From the NCBI GenBank assembly GCA_049724395.1, contig JAUGWO010000169.1, positions 1 through 64,000 on the forward strand: a stretch of 64,000 nt of DNA. Direction: 5' to 3'. This document shows positions 37,758 through 51,200 of the stretch, piece by piece. Positions within the stretch are counted from its first letter, which is position 1. Each line of letters opens with the position of its first letter. Below the pieces are notes generated by a model. That model was not told the DNA's origin. It was given only the letters and a program-made list of their open reading frames with translations, and searched no databases. The DNA comes from Spongospora subterranea f. sp. subterranea (Eukaryota > Endomyxa: Phytomyxea > Phytomyxea > Plasmodiophorida). The position numbers and the translations under genes were made by a program.

Positions 37758-38354
37758 ATGCAGTTTGGGGCAGATCCCGTTCGGGAAGTTGATCTAGGAT
37801 ACTTCGACCAGGCGCGCAGTTCCAACTGGCTTTGGGCTATTGGAAGCTGTCTTTTGGCCATTCAAGTCAGTTTGCATTCTGGACTTGATTCACATGCTCG
37901 GTCTTACATTGTTTCCTAGTGCTTCGCCATTTGGGGGCAGTGTTCAGACGCACGCTTCAAAGAATGTGAAATTTTCAGCTGTTTGGTATACGTTTGTCCA
38001 GTTCGCGTTCATTGGTTACGGAATATTTGTCCTGAGGCGGTACATGGTACTTTGAAATACTTTATCAATGATAATCGCTAATGTGTTCAACTCTAGAAAC
38101 GATTTAGCTTTGGAGGTGTTACCGTCGGAACTGCGATTTCCAGCCAGTTTTCCTTAATCTCAGCGTTAATTTTTGCCGAAAATGGAAACGGTGCCGTTCT
38201 TCTATGTGGCTGTCTTGCCGCCCTCTTTCATGCCATTTCTTTCGGAATGATGGCGGCGTTTAAAAATGATTTCTTGAAAGACAAATCAAATGAAGTGGAT
38301 GACATGCCACCGCGTGATATCCCAGTGTCCAACTTCGGAAATGAAGGACTTTGA
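37758..38354 (+). CDS. Small multi-pass membrane protein, family unknown
   Basis: Three exons (37,758-37,865, 37,948-38,046 and 38,097-38,354) with GT-AG introns of 82 and 50 nt join in phase 0 to give 154 residues. Hydrophobic segments are NWLWAIGSCLLAIQ, VWYTFVQFAFIGYGIFVL, SSQFSLISALIFA and GAVLLCGCLAALFHAISFGM, consistent with four membrane helices and a short acidic tail (DKSNEVDDMPPRDI). I do not recognise the family. The first junction is the least certain, because an alternative frame also reads through it. Confidence 0.5.
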
Positions 38355-39489
38355 TACCATCATGATCATCGTACTCATTGACAGGATAAATGTAAAATAG
38401 TTCGCGTTGAAAATTTCGTGGTATATTATTGTGGTGATATTCATAATTATAAAGTAGGATAAAGGCTCAGACCTTGTTGTTGATCATTAACAATAACGAA
38501 TATGGCAGCCACAAGAAACATTGTCAACGGATAGTCGAAATGAACATTCTAAGTTTGGTTATCACCTCACTTTTTACAGGAAGGTACAATTTACCTGTTC
38601 TGATCGTTCTTGTGGAGGATGTATGCCGTCATCGGGCTTCGAAATGACTAGTACTGTTCTATGGGCCAATATCAATGGCTGTGCTGCATCGGATTTTTGA
38701 TATCACCTTTGAGATTGTTCGATGCGTAAGCTCAACATAGGGTTCACATGATTGTTAATGAACCCGTTCATGACCAGCCCTGCCGGGCCACTCTCATGCC
38801 AATTCAGATACTTAGGCAGATTAGTCAATGGTGTGCACGGTTGAACTCAGTTACCTGATTTAGTAGATCGACACGAATGTGATGCTTCCCAAACCGATTC
38901 GTACTTAGAATCGTTGCAACGCGTTGCCGGCTTGGTAAGCTTAATGTCTGTTGATAGAGGCTCAAATCTAAAATTTCACAATTTGTTATAGCGCAAATAT
39001 CACATATAGCGACGTATCAGCGTCAGAACGAGTAAGCGTGCATTTTCCTGCGTAACTCGGGTTTCCCCTGCGGCAAAGCTTTGATTCGTCAAAACTGGAG
39101 AGAACAAAGTAAACAATCCTCCAAAATAGTATCCAGACACGACGCATCAGACCTGAATCTGTATTTATGCCGTTTTGATTTTCTCCTGACGAACAGGCAT
39201 GCGTTGGTATGCTTTACATCGTCAGTTTGCACGTGCATTATCTAAATCAATATCAATGAGAATTTATCAGTCTGAAATTGATCTACCTTGCACCTTAAAA
39301 TATGTGCGGCCCGAATTGATACGAGTACAAGTAAGGCTTGGCGCATTAAGACCTAATAAAGTCATGATGACGGTCTGTAGCGTTGTGAGAAAGAATTACC
39401 AACCTTGGCGATGCACCAACTCAACTAATTTGTTATTCAGAAAAACTCGCAAGATTGATATCCAAGCAGCCAGTTACTAACCGTGTTTG
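38355..39489. other. No gene recognised
   Basis: No motif-bearing open frame. A plus-strand frame at 39,199-39,480 is probably chance. Confidence 0.35.
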
Positions 39490-40171
39490 ATAGTATTCCA
39501 ATCGTAAATCTTGGGACCACGATTGATACTCGTATCCTGGATAAGTTGCTGTAAAATCGGAGCGTGGTAGGGTTTATGAGGTTTCGGATTCTTCAGGGTC
39601 TACTCTGGATAAATATTACTCCTCGGGAACACATTCGATGAGCTGGTTTGACCTACAGATCTTCGGAAAAGACATCCCTCGAGCAGTCCTGCTCTCTTTG
39701 GGAAGAGTAGCTGTGGTCTTTCAGCTCCCAAAGGGCATCATTTTCCCGGGATTCCTTAGCGATCGCCTTTCTTATATCGGATACCATTTCCGTTTCTGCG
39801 CTGGCATCCGAGTGGCCTGTTTTTTTCACCATTGGTCGCTGGTCGCCGATGAGCGCCAGGTAGCCCCTGACCCCGGTCTTGTAGTACCGGTCGGTCTCAT
39901 CAGCTGAGTCGATCATCATTGAAATCTGACCTGGTGATATGGCTTCGACCTCTGACCAACGTATCAATGGTGAGTAGTGTCACCTTTCGACCCCCATTCC
40001 ACTGTCAGGGATCATCTCCACTCGGGTTACCGCATCACATCCACCGTGCGAACCTAGCATGAGAGTGGACAGGTGAGTGTACAGTTGGGCGCTGGCTGCA
40101 GGACCGACAGGGCGATCGACTTCAGGGTATTCAGGTCTCAGGATCATATCTACGTTACACGGCGAAATCAT
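39490..40171 (-). CDS. Hypothetical protein, partial model
   Basis: On the minus strand, ATG 40,171 begins MISPCNVDMILRPEYPEVDR. A 102-nt intron (40,053-39,952) joins it in frame to a second exon reading VEAISPGQISMMIDSADETD, then GVRGYLALIGDQRPMVKKTG, ending near 39,653. A possible third exon at about 39,580-39,490 reads KPYHAPILQQLIQDTS. The codon pattern looks coding, but I recognise no family. Without the proposed intron, a TGA would interrupt the frame near 39,985. The upstream side runs directly into the 64-bp satellite. Confidence 0.4.
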
Positions 40172-40288
40172 GAGCGGAAATAACATGAACGAACAGGCAA
40201 CAGGCAGCCGGCTCCTTACAGTCGTATCAGCATACTCTACGCTACCCCAACCAAGTCATGAGCACAGGCAACCGGCTCCTTACAGTAG

Positions 40289-40567
<279 letters not shown>

Positions 40568-41382
40568 TAAAGCACGGGCGGACGCAGCATCAGCATACTC
40601 TACGCTACCTCGACCAAGTCATGAGCACAGGCAACCGGCTCCTTACAGTCGTGTCAGCATACACTACGCTACCTCGACCAAGTCATGAGCACAGGCAACC
40701 GGCTCCTTACAGTCGTATCAGCATACATTACGCTACCACGACGAAGTCATGAGCACAGGCAACCGGCTCCTTACAGTCGTATCAGCATACACTAGGCTAC
40801 CACGACGAAGCCATGAGCACAGGCAACCGGCTCCTTACAGTCGTGTCAGCATATACTACGCTACCACGACGAAGTCATTAGCACTGGCAACCGGCTCCTT
40901 ACAGTCGTGTCAGCATACACTACGCTACCTCGACCAAGTCATGAGCACAGGCAACCGGCTCCTTACAGTCGTATCAGCATACATTACGCTACCACGACGA
41001 AGTCATGAGCACAGGCAACCGGCTCCTTACAGTCGTATCAGCATACACTAGGCTACCACGACGAAGCCATGAGCACAGGCAACCGGCTCCTTACAGTCGT
41101 GTCAGCATATACTACGCTACCACGACGAAGTCATTAGCACTGGCAACCGGCTCCTTACAGTCGTGTCAGCATACACTACGCTACCACGACGAAGTCATGA
41201 GCGGAACCTGTTGTGTCGACCGGTATTGGTCATAGGTAACATGATCGGGTTTTGATAAATCTTTCACCATTAGATTAGCGACATCGTGGCGGCCCCTGGA
41301 ACGGGTGAAGGTAGCACTGGAGAGATATCGCCAGAGTACCACGATAGTGAAATTTGCATATATGTATTACATTAGACAAGAT

Positions 41383-42840
41383 CTACCGTGGAGTCACAAT
41401 GATAACAGAATGTTGTGCACCTGCAGCAGCGGCGACTATTTGCTGATTCTGAATCTGTGAACCTCCAACAATTTCGAACTTTTTACGATCTTGATCGGCC
41501 CCACTTCCTAGCTGAAGCATCTCGCCAAACCCGCACGAGTACGTCTCTCCGGTATTGGAAACCGCTAATGAATGGGTATTACCACACGCGATATCGATCA
41601 TGGAGGGTAAGTCAGGAACGACAGTCGGGATACGGCGTTCATCGAGATCGCCCATGCCAAGCTACAAGCGCCATATCCCAAATCAATGAAGCGAACACAG
41701 GGTTTTCAACTCATGCATACCTCCCCATAGTTATTACGGCCAAATGACATAATCCGCCCATCTGACAATAACGCCAAGGAATGGTGCAGCCCTCCGGCTA
41801 TCTTGACGACAGAAACGTCTCGAAACGCGACGATCTCTTCTGGTTTATGAAGCTGGTCCTTTCCTGGTACACCACCTTGCCCATATTGGTTCATACCGAA
41901 GGCGAAAACCTTTCCGCCTTGCGTCACCGCAAAGCTTTGATATGACCCGGCGTAGATGCGAACTGTTTTGCCAAACTTGCGAACATTGACAAGACGCGGT
42001 TGTAGAAGATCCATTCGGCGATGGCTGGCAACACGCTGACCAATACGAATATGGCCCCACTCATATATTTCGCCATTTTCCAATAACGCCAGCGAGTGGT
42101 TGACGCCGGATGCGATATCGATGACCTTCTTCCCTTTGGGCAGCATCATCGCGATTGGGGAAGCGGATGGCTCGCCGGAATGGGGATCAAATCCCATCAA
42201 CCCATTGGCATCACGATATGCGCCCCACGTGTAAACTTGGCCGTCAACACCTAACGCCATCGAATGGGAGTCGCCACCCGTTACTTTCGTCACCTCAACT
42301 GGCATGTCAACCTTATTGAAACATATAGTAAGTGATTGGCCAATAGGACTTTGCGATGGCGCCAAATTTTTGAACCTTGGCAGGTACCCATTCGTCACCG
42401 GCTCTACCGAGGGCCTTCTCATCATTACAGCCCCAGGTCCATACTTCCCCATTATCGGTGACGGCAATGTTATGGATCCCCCCACAGGAGATTGACACAA
42501 TTCGATCATTGAGATCGACCGGAGTCGGAAACTTCCTCTCGTTCACGTCTTCTCCCAGACCTGTGCGATTGATCCCATGGTCAGAATCCATTGATCGTGC
42601 TGATAAAATCGTGTCCAATAACGACGATTGCAAATGTCTCGTACCGAGTTGTGCACATTCCCCACTTCCGAACACCATCACTCGACCAGCACGTGCTCGC
42701 TTGACCGGGGATGGACTAGTGTCGGGCGATCCCTTTCTCCTCTTCAGAGATAAGGGCTTCATGGCCGAGACCAGGTTCTGTGTCGTGGCATCCATCGTTG
42801 AATCCATAGGTAACGGCGATGGCGCCATTTTCCCCATCAT
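41383..42840 (-). CDS. RCC1: RCC1, guanine nucleotide exchange factor for Ran
   Basis: This chromatin-bound seven-bladed propeller loads Ran with GTP, setting the nuclear transport gradient. The exons are 42,840-42,376, 42,311-41,721 and 41,661-41,383; introns of 64 and 59 nt join in phase 0, giving 444 residues (human RCC1 is 421). A basic N-terminal tail (LKRRKGSPDTSPSPVKRAR) serves as a likely nuclear and chromatin signal. RCC1 repeats follow, with the typical G-x-x-H-S-x-A-L pattern: ISCGGIHNIAVT, VTGGDSHSMALG, IASGVNHSLALL, IAGGLHHSLALL and IACGNTHSLAVS. WGCNDEKALGR fits RCC1 itself rather than a generic repeat protein. No defects were found. It is divergent from RPL4, with about 1.1 kb between them. 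Confidence 0.9.
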
Positions 42841-43932
42841 AGGTGCAGTTAAATCGCTCGTTACCTCGGACCTTTATTCAGCTCCACGGACTTGACCCAA
42901 AAGCGACACCACACCCGACCAATCGGATTTCGCCAACGGGCTCGTTGAGATGAACGACAGGATCCCTAGCGGCGTTCGCCTTCCACAAAAGTACAAATAC
43001 AGAGGGAGGGTACTCGAATAGCGATCATATCCATGTTCCAAATCCAGATTGGCAATGTTGCTTGTTCTGTGCAGGAATTGCCCCCATCCTGCTCTACAAA
43101 TTGCCGACTTTGTCATATCACAGCAGGTCCTTTGGAAATCGGGACACACTATTCGATATGAACTCACACGGTTTTTTCCGGTCGATGTGTAATTTTTTTA
43201 GTAAATGGTTCTTTGATGATAATTCTATCACAGAATTTTCACTCTTTTGTCTACAGCATTGTGGGTTAGACGACCTTAGCTAGGAGTTCCGCTTTCCATT
43301 GACGGTTGTTTTAATCAATTTATGACGATCTCATCGATGGGAAATGGTTTTGCGGGGAGTAGGGAGACACCTGTTTTTTTTTTTCGGCGACATCGAATGT
43401 TTACAAGCCAACAGTTTATTACGAAATAGACGTGTTTTTCTCTCATTGCTGGAATCTACGATCGAGGGCAACGTGCGATGGTAGCTCTAGCCGCATGTGG
43501 CCATTTCCGGCTATCCAGTACCATTCAGACTTCAATCGACGCTCGCGATCACTTCCAAATAATGATTGGAGGTATATTGCCGACCGGCGAAAGTGGGCTC
43601 GGAACTGGATGAGTTGGACTTGGAATTCCTCATCGCGAACCTTGCACGTCCAGATCTTTTGTTGTGGGGAGAGCAGGGGATGGAGAACGGAAGTGACATT
43701 TATTGGGGTTTACGGAATCGTGGATAACACCTCCCGGTAAACCCGAATAAATGTCGCGGATAAGACCATTGTAGGTTGGTCAGACGATGATCCAGGTCGA
43801 ACGGCGCCAGATTCAGAAGAGCGACCTGATATTAGGGATATGGCATATAAGCGTTGAAGTCCGTGACGGAGTCCGCAGCACAGGAGGTGCCGCCCACCGC
43901 ATCCCATTCCCCTCCGCATTATCAGGTACACG
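42841..43932. other. Intergenic region between divergent RCC1 and RPL4
   Basis: No gene recognised. It includes a run of eleven T near 43,371-43,384 and must hold the promoters of both neighbours. Confidence 0.5.
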
Positions 43933-45131
43933 ATGTCGGCCGCCGCTCGCCCTCTGGTTAACGTCTATGGCTCATCCCGAGCAGATCGTGCTGCCGTCGG
44001 TCCTTGTGGCCCCGATCCGCGCCGATATCGTCCATTTTGTTCACACGAACATGAACAAGAACCACCGTCAACCATACGCCGTTAGCGGCAAGGCCGGTAT
44101 GCAACACTCGGCTGAATCCTGGGGAACCGGACGTGCCGTTTCTCGTATTCCTCGTGTCAGCGGTAGCGGTACCCATCGTGCTGGCCAGGCCGCCTTCGGC
44201 AACATGTGCCGAAAGGGTCGTATGTTCGCCCCGACCAAGACCTTCCGCCGATGGCACCGCAAGATCAACGTGAACCAGCGCCGTTACGCTGTCGCGTCCG
44301 CTCTAGCCGCTTCGGCCATCCCTTCCCTGGTCATGGCTCGTGGACACCGTATCCAGATGATGAACGAGATCCCGGCTGTCATCGCTGGAATCGAGGGAGT
44401 CTCCAAGACCTCTAAAGCGGTTGAAGTGCTCAAGTCCCTCGGGGCCTACGAGGATGTCGAGAAGTCCAAATGCTCCAAACAGCTCCGCACGGGACGTGGT
44501 AAGCTTCGTGGTCGCCGCCACGTGATCAAGCGTGGTCCATTGGTTGTTTACAACAAGGACGACGGCATCACTAAGGCCTTCCGCAACTTGCCCGGTGTCG
44601 ATCTGCAGCAGGTTGACCGTCTGAACCTGCTTCAGCTCGCTCCCGGTGGACACATGGGCCGGCTCATCATCTGGACTGATAGCGCCTTCAAGCGTCTTGA
44701 CGATATCTTCGGAACCCAGAAGAAGATGTCCAAGACCCGCGTCAGCTACCACCTTCCTCGTCCTATGGTAATTCCTGTTTCGACTTGATCGACACGTTCC
44801 GATATTAATTGCGTTTTAGGTGACCAACACCGACATCGCCCGTATTATCAACAGTGACGAAGTTCAATCCGTTGTTCGCGCCGTCATTCCCCAGACCCGC
44901 AAGTGGACTCTGAAGAAGAACCCGCTGAAGAACTTTGGCGCCATGGTCAAACTGAACCCATACGCCATGACCATGAAGCGACAGGAACTCCTCTCCTTAC
45001 AGCGTAACAAGGCGGCTAAGCAGAACAAATCGGCCACCAAATCTGCTGCCCAGAAGAAGGTTGACGCCTTCAAGAAGCAGCACAAGGCGTCAAAGAAGAA
45101 ATTCTACGAATCTGTCCTGATCGGACAGTGA
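43933..45131 (+). CDS. RPL4: 60S ribosomal protein L4 (uL4)
   Basis: This large-subunit protein lines the exit tunnel. The exons are 43,933-44,767 and 44,820-45,131, with a 52-nt phase-0 intron; about 381 residues. It begins [13 protein letters not shown] and continues [40 protein letters not shown] and [20 protein letters not shown], all diagnostic of eukaryotic uL4. The lysine-rich tail ([17 protein letters not shown]) is also typical. Between the first 15 residues and the rest, the frame slips: an extra C in the run at 43,976-43,978 is the simplest explanation, giving SS followed by [14 protein letters not shown]. Because the rest of this essential gene is perfect, a sequence error is likely. 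It converges on the cyclase gene, with 83 bp between the two stops. Confidence 0.95.
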
Positions 45132-45214
45132 TTTTTCATTGTTTTATAAACCTTTTCGTGGTCGTCCGATTAAGCGTTTCTGAATTAATCTAATTTATTC
45201 GTCATCTGATTATG

Positions 45215-48200
45215 TCAGACTTCAGAGCTATTCCTTGTCAATGTTTGCGAACCGCTAGTGGTGTCTTCAGAATCTCTCACTTCGTCTGTTTCCTGCTGTT
45301 TTGGTTCCGTCAACACATGGTTCAGTGGTAGTATAATGGAGTCCCGGGCATGAGACATTTCCCTGATATCTAGTGATGTCTCTCGGTTGCTGACAGGATC
45401 CGTTTCTACTGATTCAATATTTCGCACGATATTCGAACTGGTGAAACATGACCCAAAGGTAATGGAGCTTCTCCGGTTGGTTGGCATTCCAGGTAAGACC
45501 ATTACCTCGTCGCCGTTCTCTTCGACTTCCGCGGGAGCTTCCATATCCGGCAGCTTTTCAAGCACGGGAAGTTTGGTCTGCCGATGATTCTTCCTGAGCG
45601 CGTGTTGCTTCCGCATTCTCTTTGCAATTCCCGATACTGCGATTGTCGATTTGACGCTTGTTATCGCTGACTGGGCCTGCACATCCTACTCAATCATGTC
45701 ACATAATTTCAACCATCACCACTTAATGCTTTAAACATACATCTGAAAACTTAGCCGGAAACGGGTCATCGTGATGACGAACAAAGAACGTCGACTCGTT
45801 AGGAATCAGTTTTCTGCTACCGGCGAATGCAAACCTAACTCCCGTTGACCGGCTTCGTCGCGAAAGTATTCGCTTAGTCGTTGAACCGCAATGTATCAGA
45901 CCGGATGGACAGGATAGGGCCAGTTGTGCAACCATATCCACCTAAACCAATGGTTGAAAGGTGGCAACAGTAAACCGAATCTGTACCACTAACAGTGCTC
46001 CCGTATATCGAATGACGAATGGTGGCGCCGGGTAGTACCGCCGACAGAACTCCACCTATCTCGACGCCAACGGATATTGGTAAATCACCAGTTTCCAGTC
46101 CAAGCTGTGCTTCCATGGCGGTTATTTTTTTGGATATCTTACCGATGGCCTAGCGTAGATTGTCAACACCAATGTGTCAGTCAGATGAAGTCATTTACCA
46201 TGACTGCGTTTGAGATCCTCTGAAATGGCCCGCTTTCGGCATCAAGTAGGACGTTGCGCTGAGGAACAGGGGACCCTGCTTGAGGTTCATGATCATCATC
46301 GAATTCAAACTCTTCTTGGGCATGTTTCAGGCCACACACAAACATATATGATGATCCGGCACTGAATCAATACTTGTTTTAGACTGTTTGCTGATTTCAT
46401 AGAGAAACGGTTGTTGACCAATCGTACCTAAGTACAGACATGCAAGCGAATTCATGGCATATTGCAGTGAAAGATTCAAACACCTTCGATAAAACATCGA
46501 TAGACTGATGTGGACATGCTGGGTACCGGTCCAAGAGTTTGGGGATGTCGGTGAATTCTATTTGAGCGATTGCGACGTTATTGCAGGACCATGCTTGGGG
46601 CTCAAAAGTTGAGCCCAGTGCGGTGGCGATTGGACGAGGAACGACCCGAGCCAACAACTTGATCAATGTTTGGCGATGTCTATTCCCAACCCATTCGAAA
46701 TAGAATACTCGGCGATCAGACACCTCGCGATTCCTCGCCGACACGAGCTGATGAACCACGATTGCAGCGAATGCGACAAGATATAATTGAGTGTCGGGCG
46801 TTTGATATGACCAGACTATCAGTGAAAAGAAACCGAACTGGATCAAGAATATAGTTCCTGTAGCAAGAGGAAATATGAAATACAACAAACGGGCGATCAA
46901 TTCTGATTCACAGCACCTATTGCCAGCGAGTGAAGGAACGGTATTCCAGGATTTTGGAGCGTGGCAACGACGTGCGATATCGCCAATACAGTTGTGACGA
47001 AATTGCAACGCAGTGCAGCATTCCGACTGGTCAATAATGCAGTCAATCCGAATATCTGATGAGCAATGTTGAGGTGGCGTGGTTCCGACGGGAACGCGAC
47101 AGTTCATTACGTTGATAGCTTGAAAGATTCCGCGAAGAAGCGCTACTGCCGCTTTACATGTGCCCCGCTCCAGATATGCAAACAGGTAGCTACTCCAAAC
47201 AGGTGACTGGATCAGGAAACTGAACGAACAACCGATTATCTAAGAGCTTGCCAGTCATCTTCAATATTTTCCGCATTTCGCCATCATGTACCAAATATAG
47301 AACAAGCAAGGCAAAACCAGCAGGTTCGAACGCCAGCGTGGCCATTGTCAACAACTCGATTCCTGCAATTACAAGCGCCTAACAATACTCTGATCATAAA
47401 TGAGAAGCCACAACGAAAACCCCATTGATGAACCTTATCATAACCACTCGCTAATCGCTTCAGAAGTCCTTGACTATTGTGGGTCTGGTAATCGGTTTCC
47501 AAGGATTCCCTACAGAGTTGCTTTGATATAAAAATCGTCGATTTCGGCCAAAGATTATCTGAACGTTGATTACCATGGCAGCGACGATAGGTCAGATCGG
47601 AGCTTCTGGATATCGTAGGCCGCCGTCATCCTAGAACAATTCAAACGTTTAACTAATGACGTGTTTTGCAGCACGTTTTCACAACAGGAACTCACAATCG
47701 TATTGGAACACGAGCAGACATCAATTGGGCCTATCAGGGTCGTATTATTGATAATTGTCATGTGCCATATGATGGCTTAACGCACCTCCTGCTCATACAT
47801 GCGAACGGGTACACCGAGATTCTTGACAAACGCATTCTCATCGATGGACCGCTCCAGGAAATCTTTCTCCGATTTGATGGAGGCCGTTAATCGATAATGG
47901 CCAACATTGTCGAGAAACGACGACAATTGGAGCGACCCTCGGCCAGTTGATTTATCCATATGCTCTTCATCTACAACAGAATCGCAAATTGAAAGTCTGT
48001 AGCAAGGTAAACAACTAGTGCGGCTAAGTCCTCGACAACCAATGCTCAAAGTGATGTAGAAAAAAACGCAGACAACATGGAACAAACCTATGGTGATGAC
48101 GTAAAGGTCACTGGTATTGAGGAATGGCACCGTTGGGTCGCAGACGTGACTAAGTTTGTCACACGATTTGAGGAAGTTGCCGAAATCGAGCGCCTGATCC

Positions 48201-51200
48201 AGTGTCTGAGCTAGACCAGCTTCCAGCATGAACGATACCGCCTCTCGCCCTAGAAAGGTGCGGGCGTACGTTCTCCCTGTAAACCGGGTCAAAACACGCT
48301 CGATTGGAGTTTGTTGTTTCCTGTTGGCTTGCCTCGAAATGTTCGCCGTTTCAAGTCCAGGTTTCTGATCAACCCAAGAGCCAACGCCTGGTCATCAAGC
48401 CTTTCGGCCCGATTGAACCGAAATGGGCAATTATCATCTGAAAATGGCTGGCGCGGATCAACAGCACACTGGATGATCGATTTTGAGGTCAGGTAGGAGC
48501 CGATCTGAGTCGCAAACTGGCGTTCGGTGCAGATATTTTTGGCGATGAGGCAATCGATGAAATGACGCCCGGTGAACGTGCCAGGGTATGATCGGAACCA
48601 GTGCTTGGTTGTGCCGATCGCTATCGTGCGCTTAACCACGCTCAGCACATGACCGATATCTATCTCGTGGGATATCCGAAATCGATAGAGCTCCGATTGG
48701 CTATCGACGAATTCCCGTCCAGGTTTGACGGCGTGCACCAGTACGTTGCGCATGATCAACGAATTTCCCAGATTGACCCCGTCAAACCTACTGAACCGTT
48801 GAGTAAACAAATTGGTCAATGACGAAAAAATCCTTACCTGCTGATCACGACATTTTTTGTCAACAAAAGATTAACCACTTCGTAGCCTGTAAAACAGTTC
48901 ACGATTGTTCGGAACATACGCTTATGATTTGCAATAGGTAGATGCGCTCGTAATAAGAATGTGGTCTTGGAAAAGTTGTCAAGTTCCTTAGCCGCTGAGG
49001 CGACGCTAATCCTCCGGTTGAAAACCTCTGAGGTGGTTGTGGAACTGCTGTCTGGCGCTTCCGAGAACGAGTTGCTCGAGGCTAATGCTGAGCCAGTTTG
49101 TTTCTTTTTGTTCATGATCGGCTTTGCTGTGTAGAGGTGGCGAACAAGCTTATACGTCGCAGCGCTCAAAATTATCTGACCGGCTTCGCCCATGCTCTGT
49201 ATGGCGCGAGCACCGATAATCGCTTCCCCGATCACCCCCGAATACACCAACGGCGGGACTTGGTCGTCCTCAGCCACATCCCACGACGGAATCGGACCCT
49301 GGACGAGACGCCCTGTATGAATCCCGATCACCAATGTAATCATAACACCGAATAGACTGTGCGATGTTCGAGGATCGTTAAGCTCCGACAGCTGAACGGC
49401 AATCCTGACCATCTCCACCGCGCTATCGCATTGCCGACGCTTATCTAGGCCGGCGTACGCCACCATGATCGCACCTTGTCCCGCGCCAATCGCCGTCAGA
49501 TGTAGGTCAACTGTAGCCACCGATCGTTGCAGTGAAATGGAGATGGTTTCGTGGACTTTGCTGATGAGAAATATGGCTTGACTTGGGGTGCGGTGCTGGA
49601 TCAAACGAGGGAGATTATCGATTCCGATTACGATAACGGTGGCGTCGGGAACGGTGGCGGTGGGAATACTACTCAGACGCCCTGCGATATAGGATCGAAA
49701 CTGGTCGATCCCTGTTATCCCGTTCATCATCGAGAGCTTCTGCGATATCGTATTGGAATCGGATTCCGAATCGGGGACCATTCCATGCACCAGAGATGAC
49801 GACAGATGGAACAGAACACGGAATCGCTGCTCCTGAAGAAATAAAATGCGTCTGGACCGTTCCCATGCATAACATCTGGCCCCGCAGATGATGGCCACGA
49901 TCAGATACGAGCTATCGAATAGAGCGGCACGCAATGGCGACATCTCGAAGACGATGTCGCCCAACATTGGTCCAATAAAAAAGTACACATTCATCAAGAT
50001 AAAATCGATGATGATAACGATGAATGAGTCGATAAAATTAAGTGAGAGCACGTTGAAAATCAGATAGGGAAATAATGCTAATGGAAGCAATCGTATGTAG
50101 GCCGATTTGGTGAGATCATCGAGATCGCCACGATCGCGACCGATCTTATCGACAACGTCATTGGACATGGGCCACAGCGTCGCCGTCTTGAGGACACACA
50201 GAGCCAGGGTCAGGCAGGCGATGAACAGGCGCGTGGAGCGGCTGCGATACTGGTCCAGTACGACGATTAGCGCCGTCATCCAGATGGCGCCAAGCAGGAC
50301 TCGGGCCGTTCCCCATGGGCGAGTCTCGTTCACTTCCCACAGCGAATCTGAATATATTCCAATCATTCTCACCCACTCCACAACTTGAAATGACAGCCAG
50401 ACTTACACGAGATCAGTAGGAGGCCGAGTAATCCGAGGCGTAAATGGACTCCTCGCCATGACGACATCTCGCTGAGGAAACTGTACGAAAATTCCCGTTC
50501 TTCGCATTCTTTCTCCGAGCGCTTGACCATCGCCGGATCCACCGACTGTATACGATCTGGCTTGAATTTCAGCGATAACGTCGACAGTCGCATTGAGTAT
50601 TTTGACATGGGTTGCTTGGATTCGGATGTAAAGTTCCTGACGTTGGTCTGGTGGACGATATTTTCCGATTGAGACGTCGTAGAAGCACGTCGTTGTTGAC
50701 TAAATAGCGAAGGATTCCGGAGCATCATGAGCGACGCACGATGCGAAATACGAGGGATTAGCGTCGATGTCGCTTGTGATGCAGAAGTGGCATCTTGCTC
50801 GGTATTGACATCGATGGTGGGATGAGGAGAAGGAGCAATGGACATCGTCCTTTGCCTGATAACAGATAAACGGCGGACCGATATGCCATCGCGCGTTTGA
50901 TCGACGAACGATTCTGTGTTAGCAGAACTGCCAGAGTAAGATCTGGTTGATTTTAACTGTTCTGTCGTGACAGGATCCGATGAAACAACCTTGAGAGACC
51001 GCTGATCACTGATCGATTCCCATACTCTTGGGCTCAGCATCATGAATGTCCCGTTGAATCGATCAGCTTTGTTGCCACAAATCATCAAATGCCCCTCCGT
51101 ATATGGCTGAAGGCGAATTCGAAGAGTGTTGAACATATCGGAGAATGATACGCTCGCGTCTATAGCTTTTGCCAGAATCAACTCAACGCGTAGTTTTCGG

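Noticed and set aside
39952-40053. In-frame TGA in the hypothetical minus-strand gene as possible recoding or selenocysteine
   Set aside because: A 102-nt GT-AG intron covers the TGA and keeps the frame, so no recoding is needed.
43787-43932. Plus-strand open frame upstream of RPL4 in the same frame as its main part
   Set aside because: The conserved RPL4 N-terminus ([13 protein letters not shown]) lies in another frame from ATG 43,933, so the upstream frame is chance.
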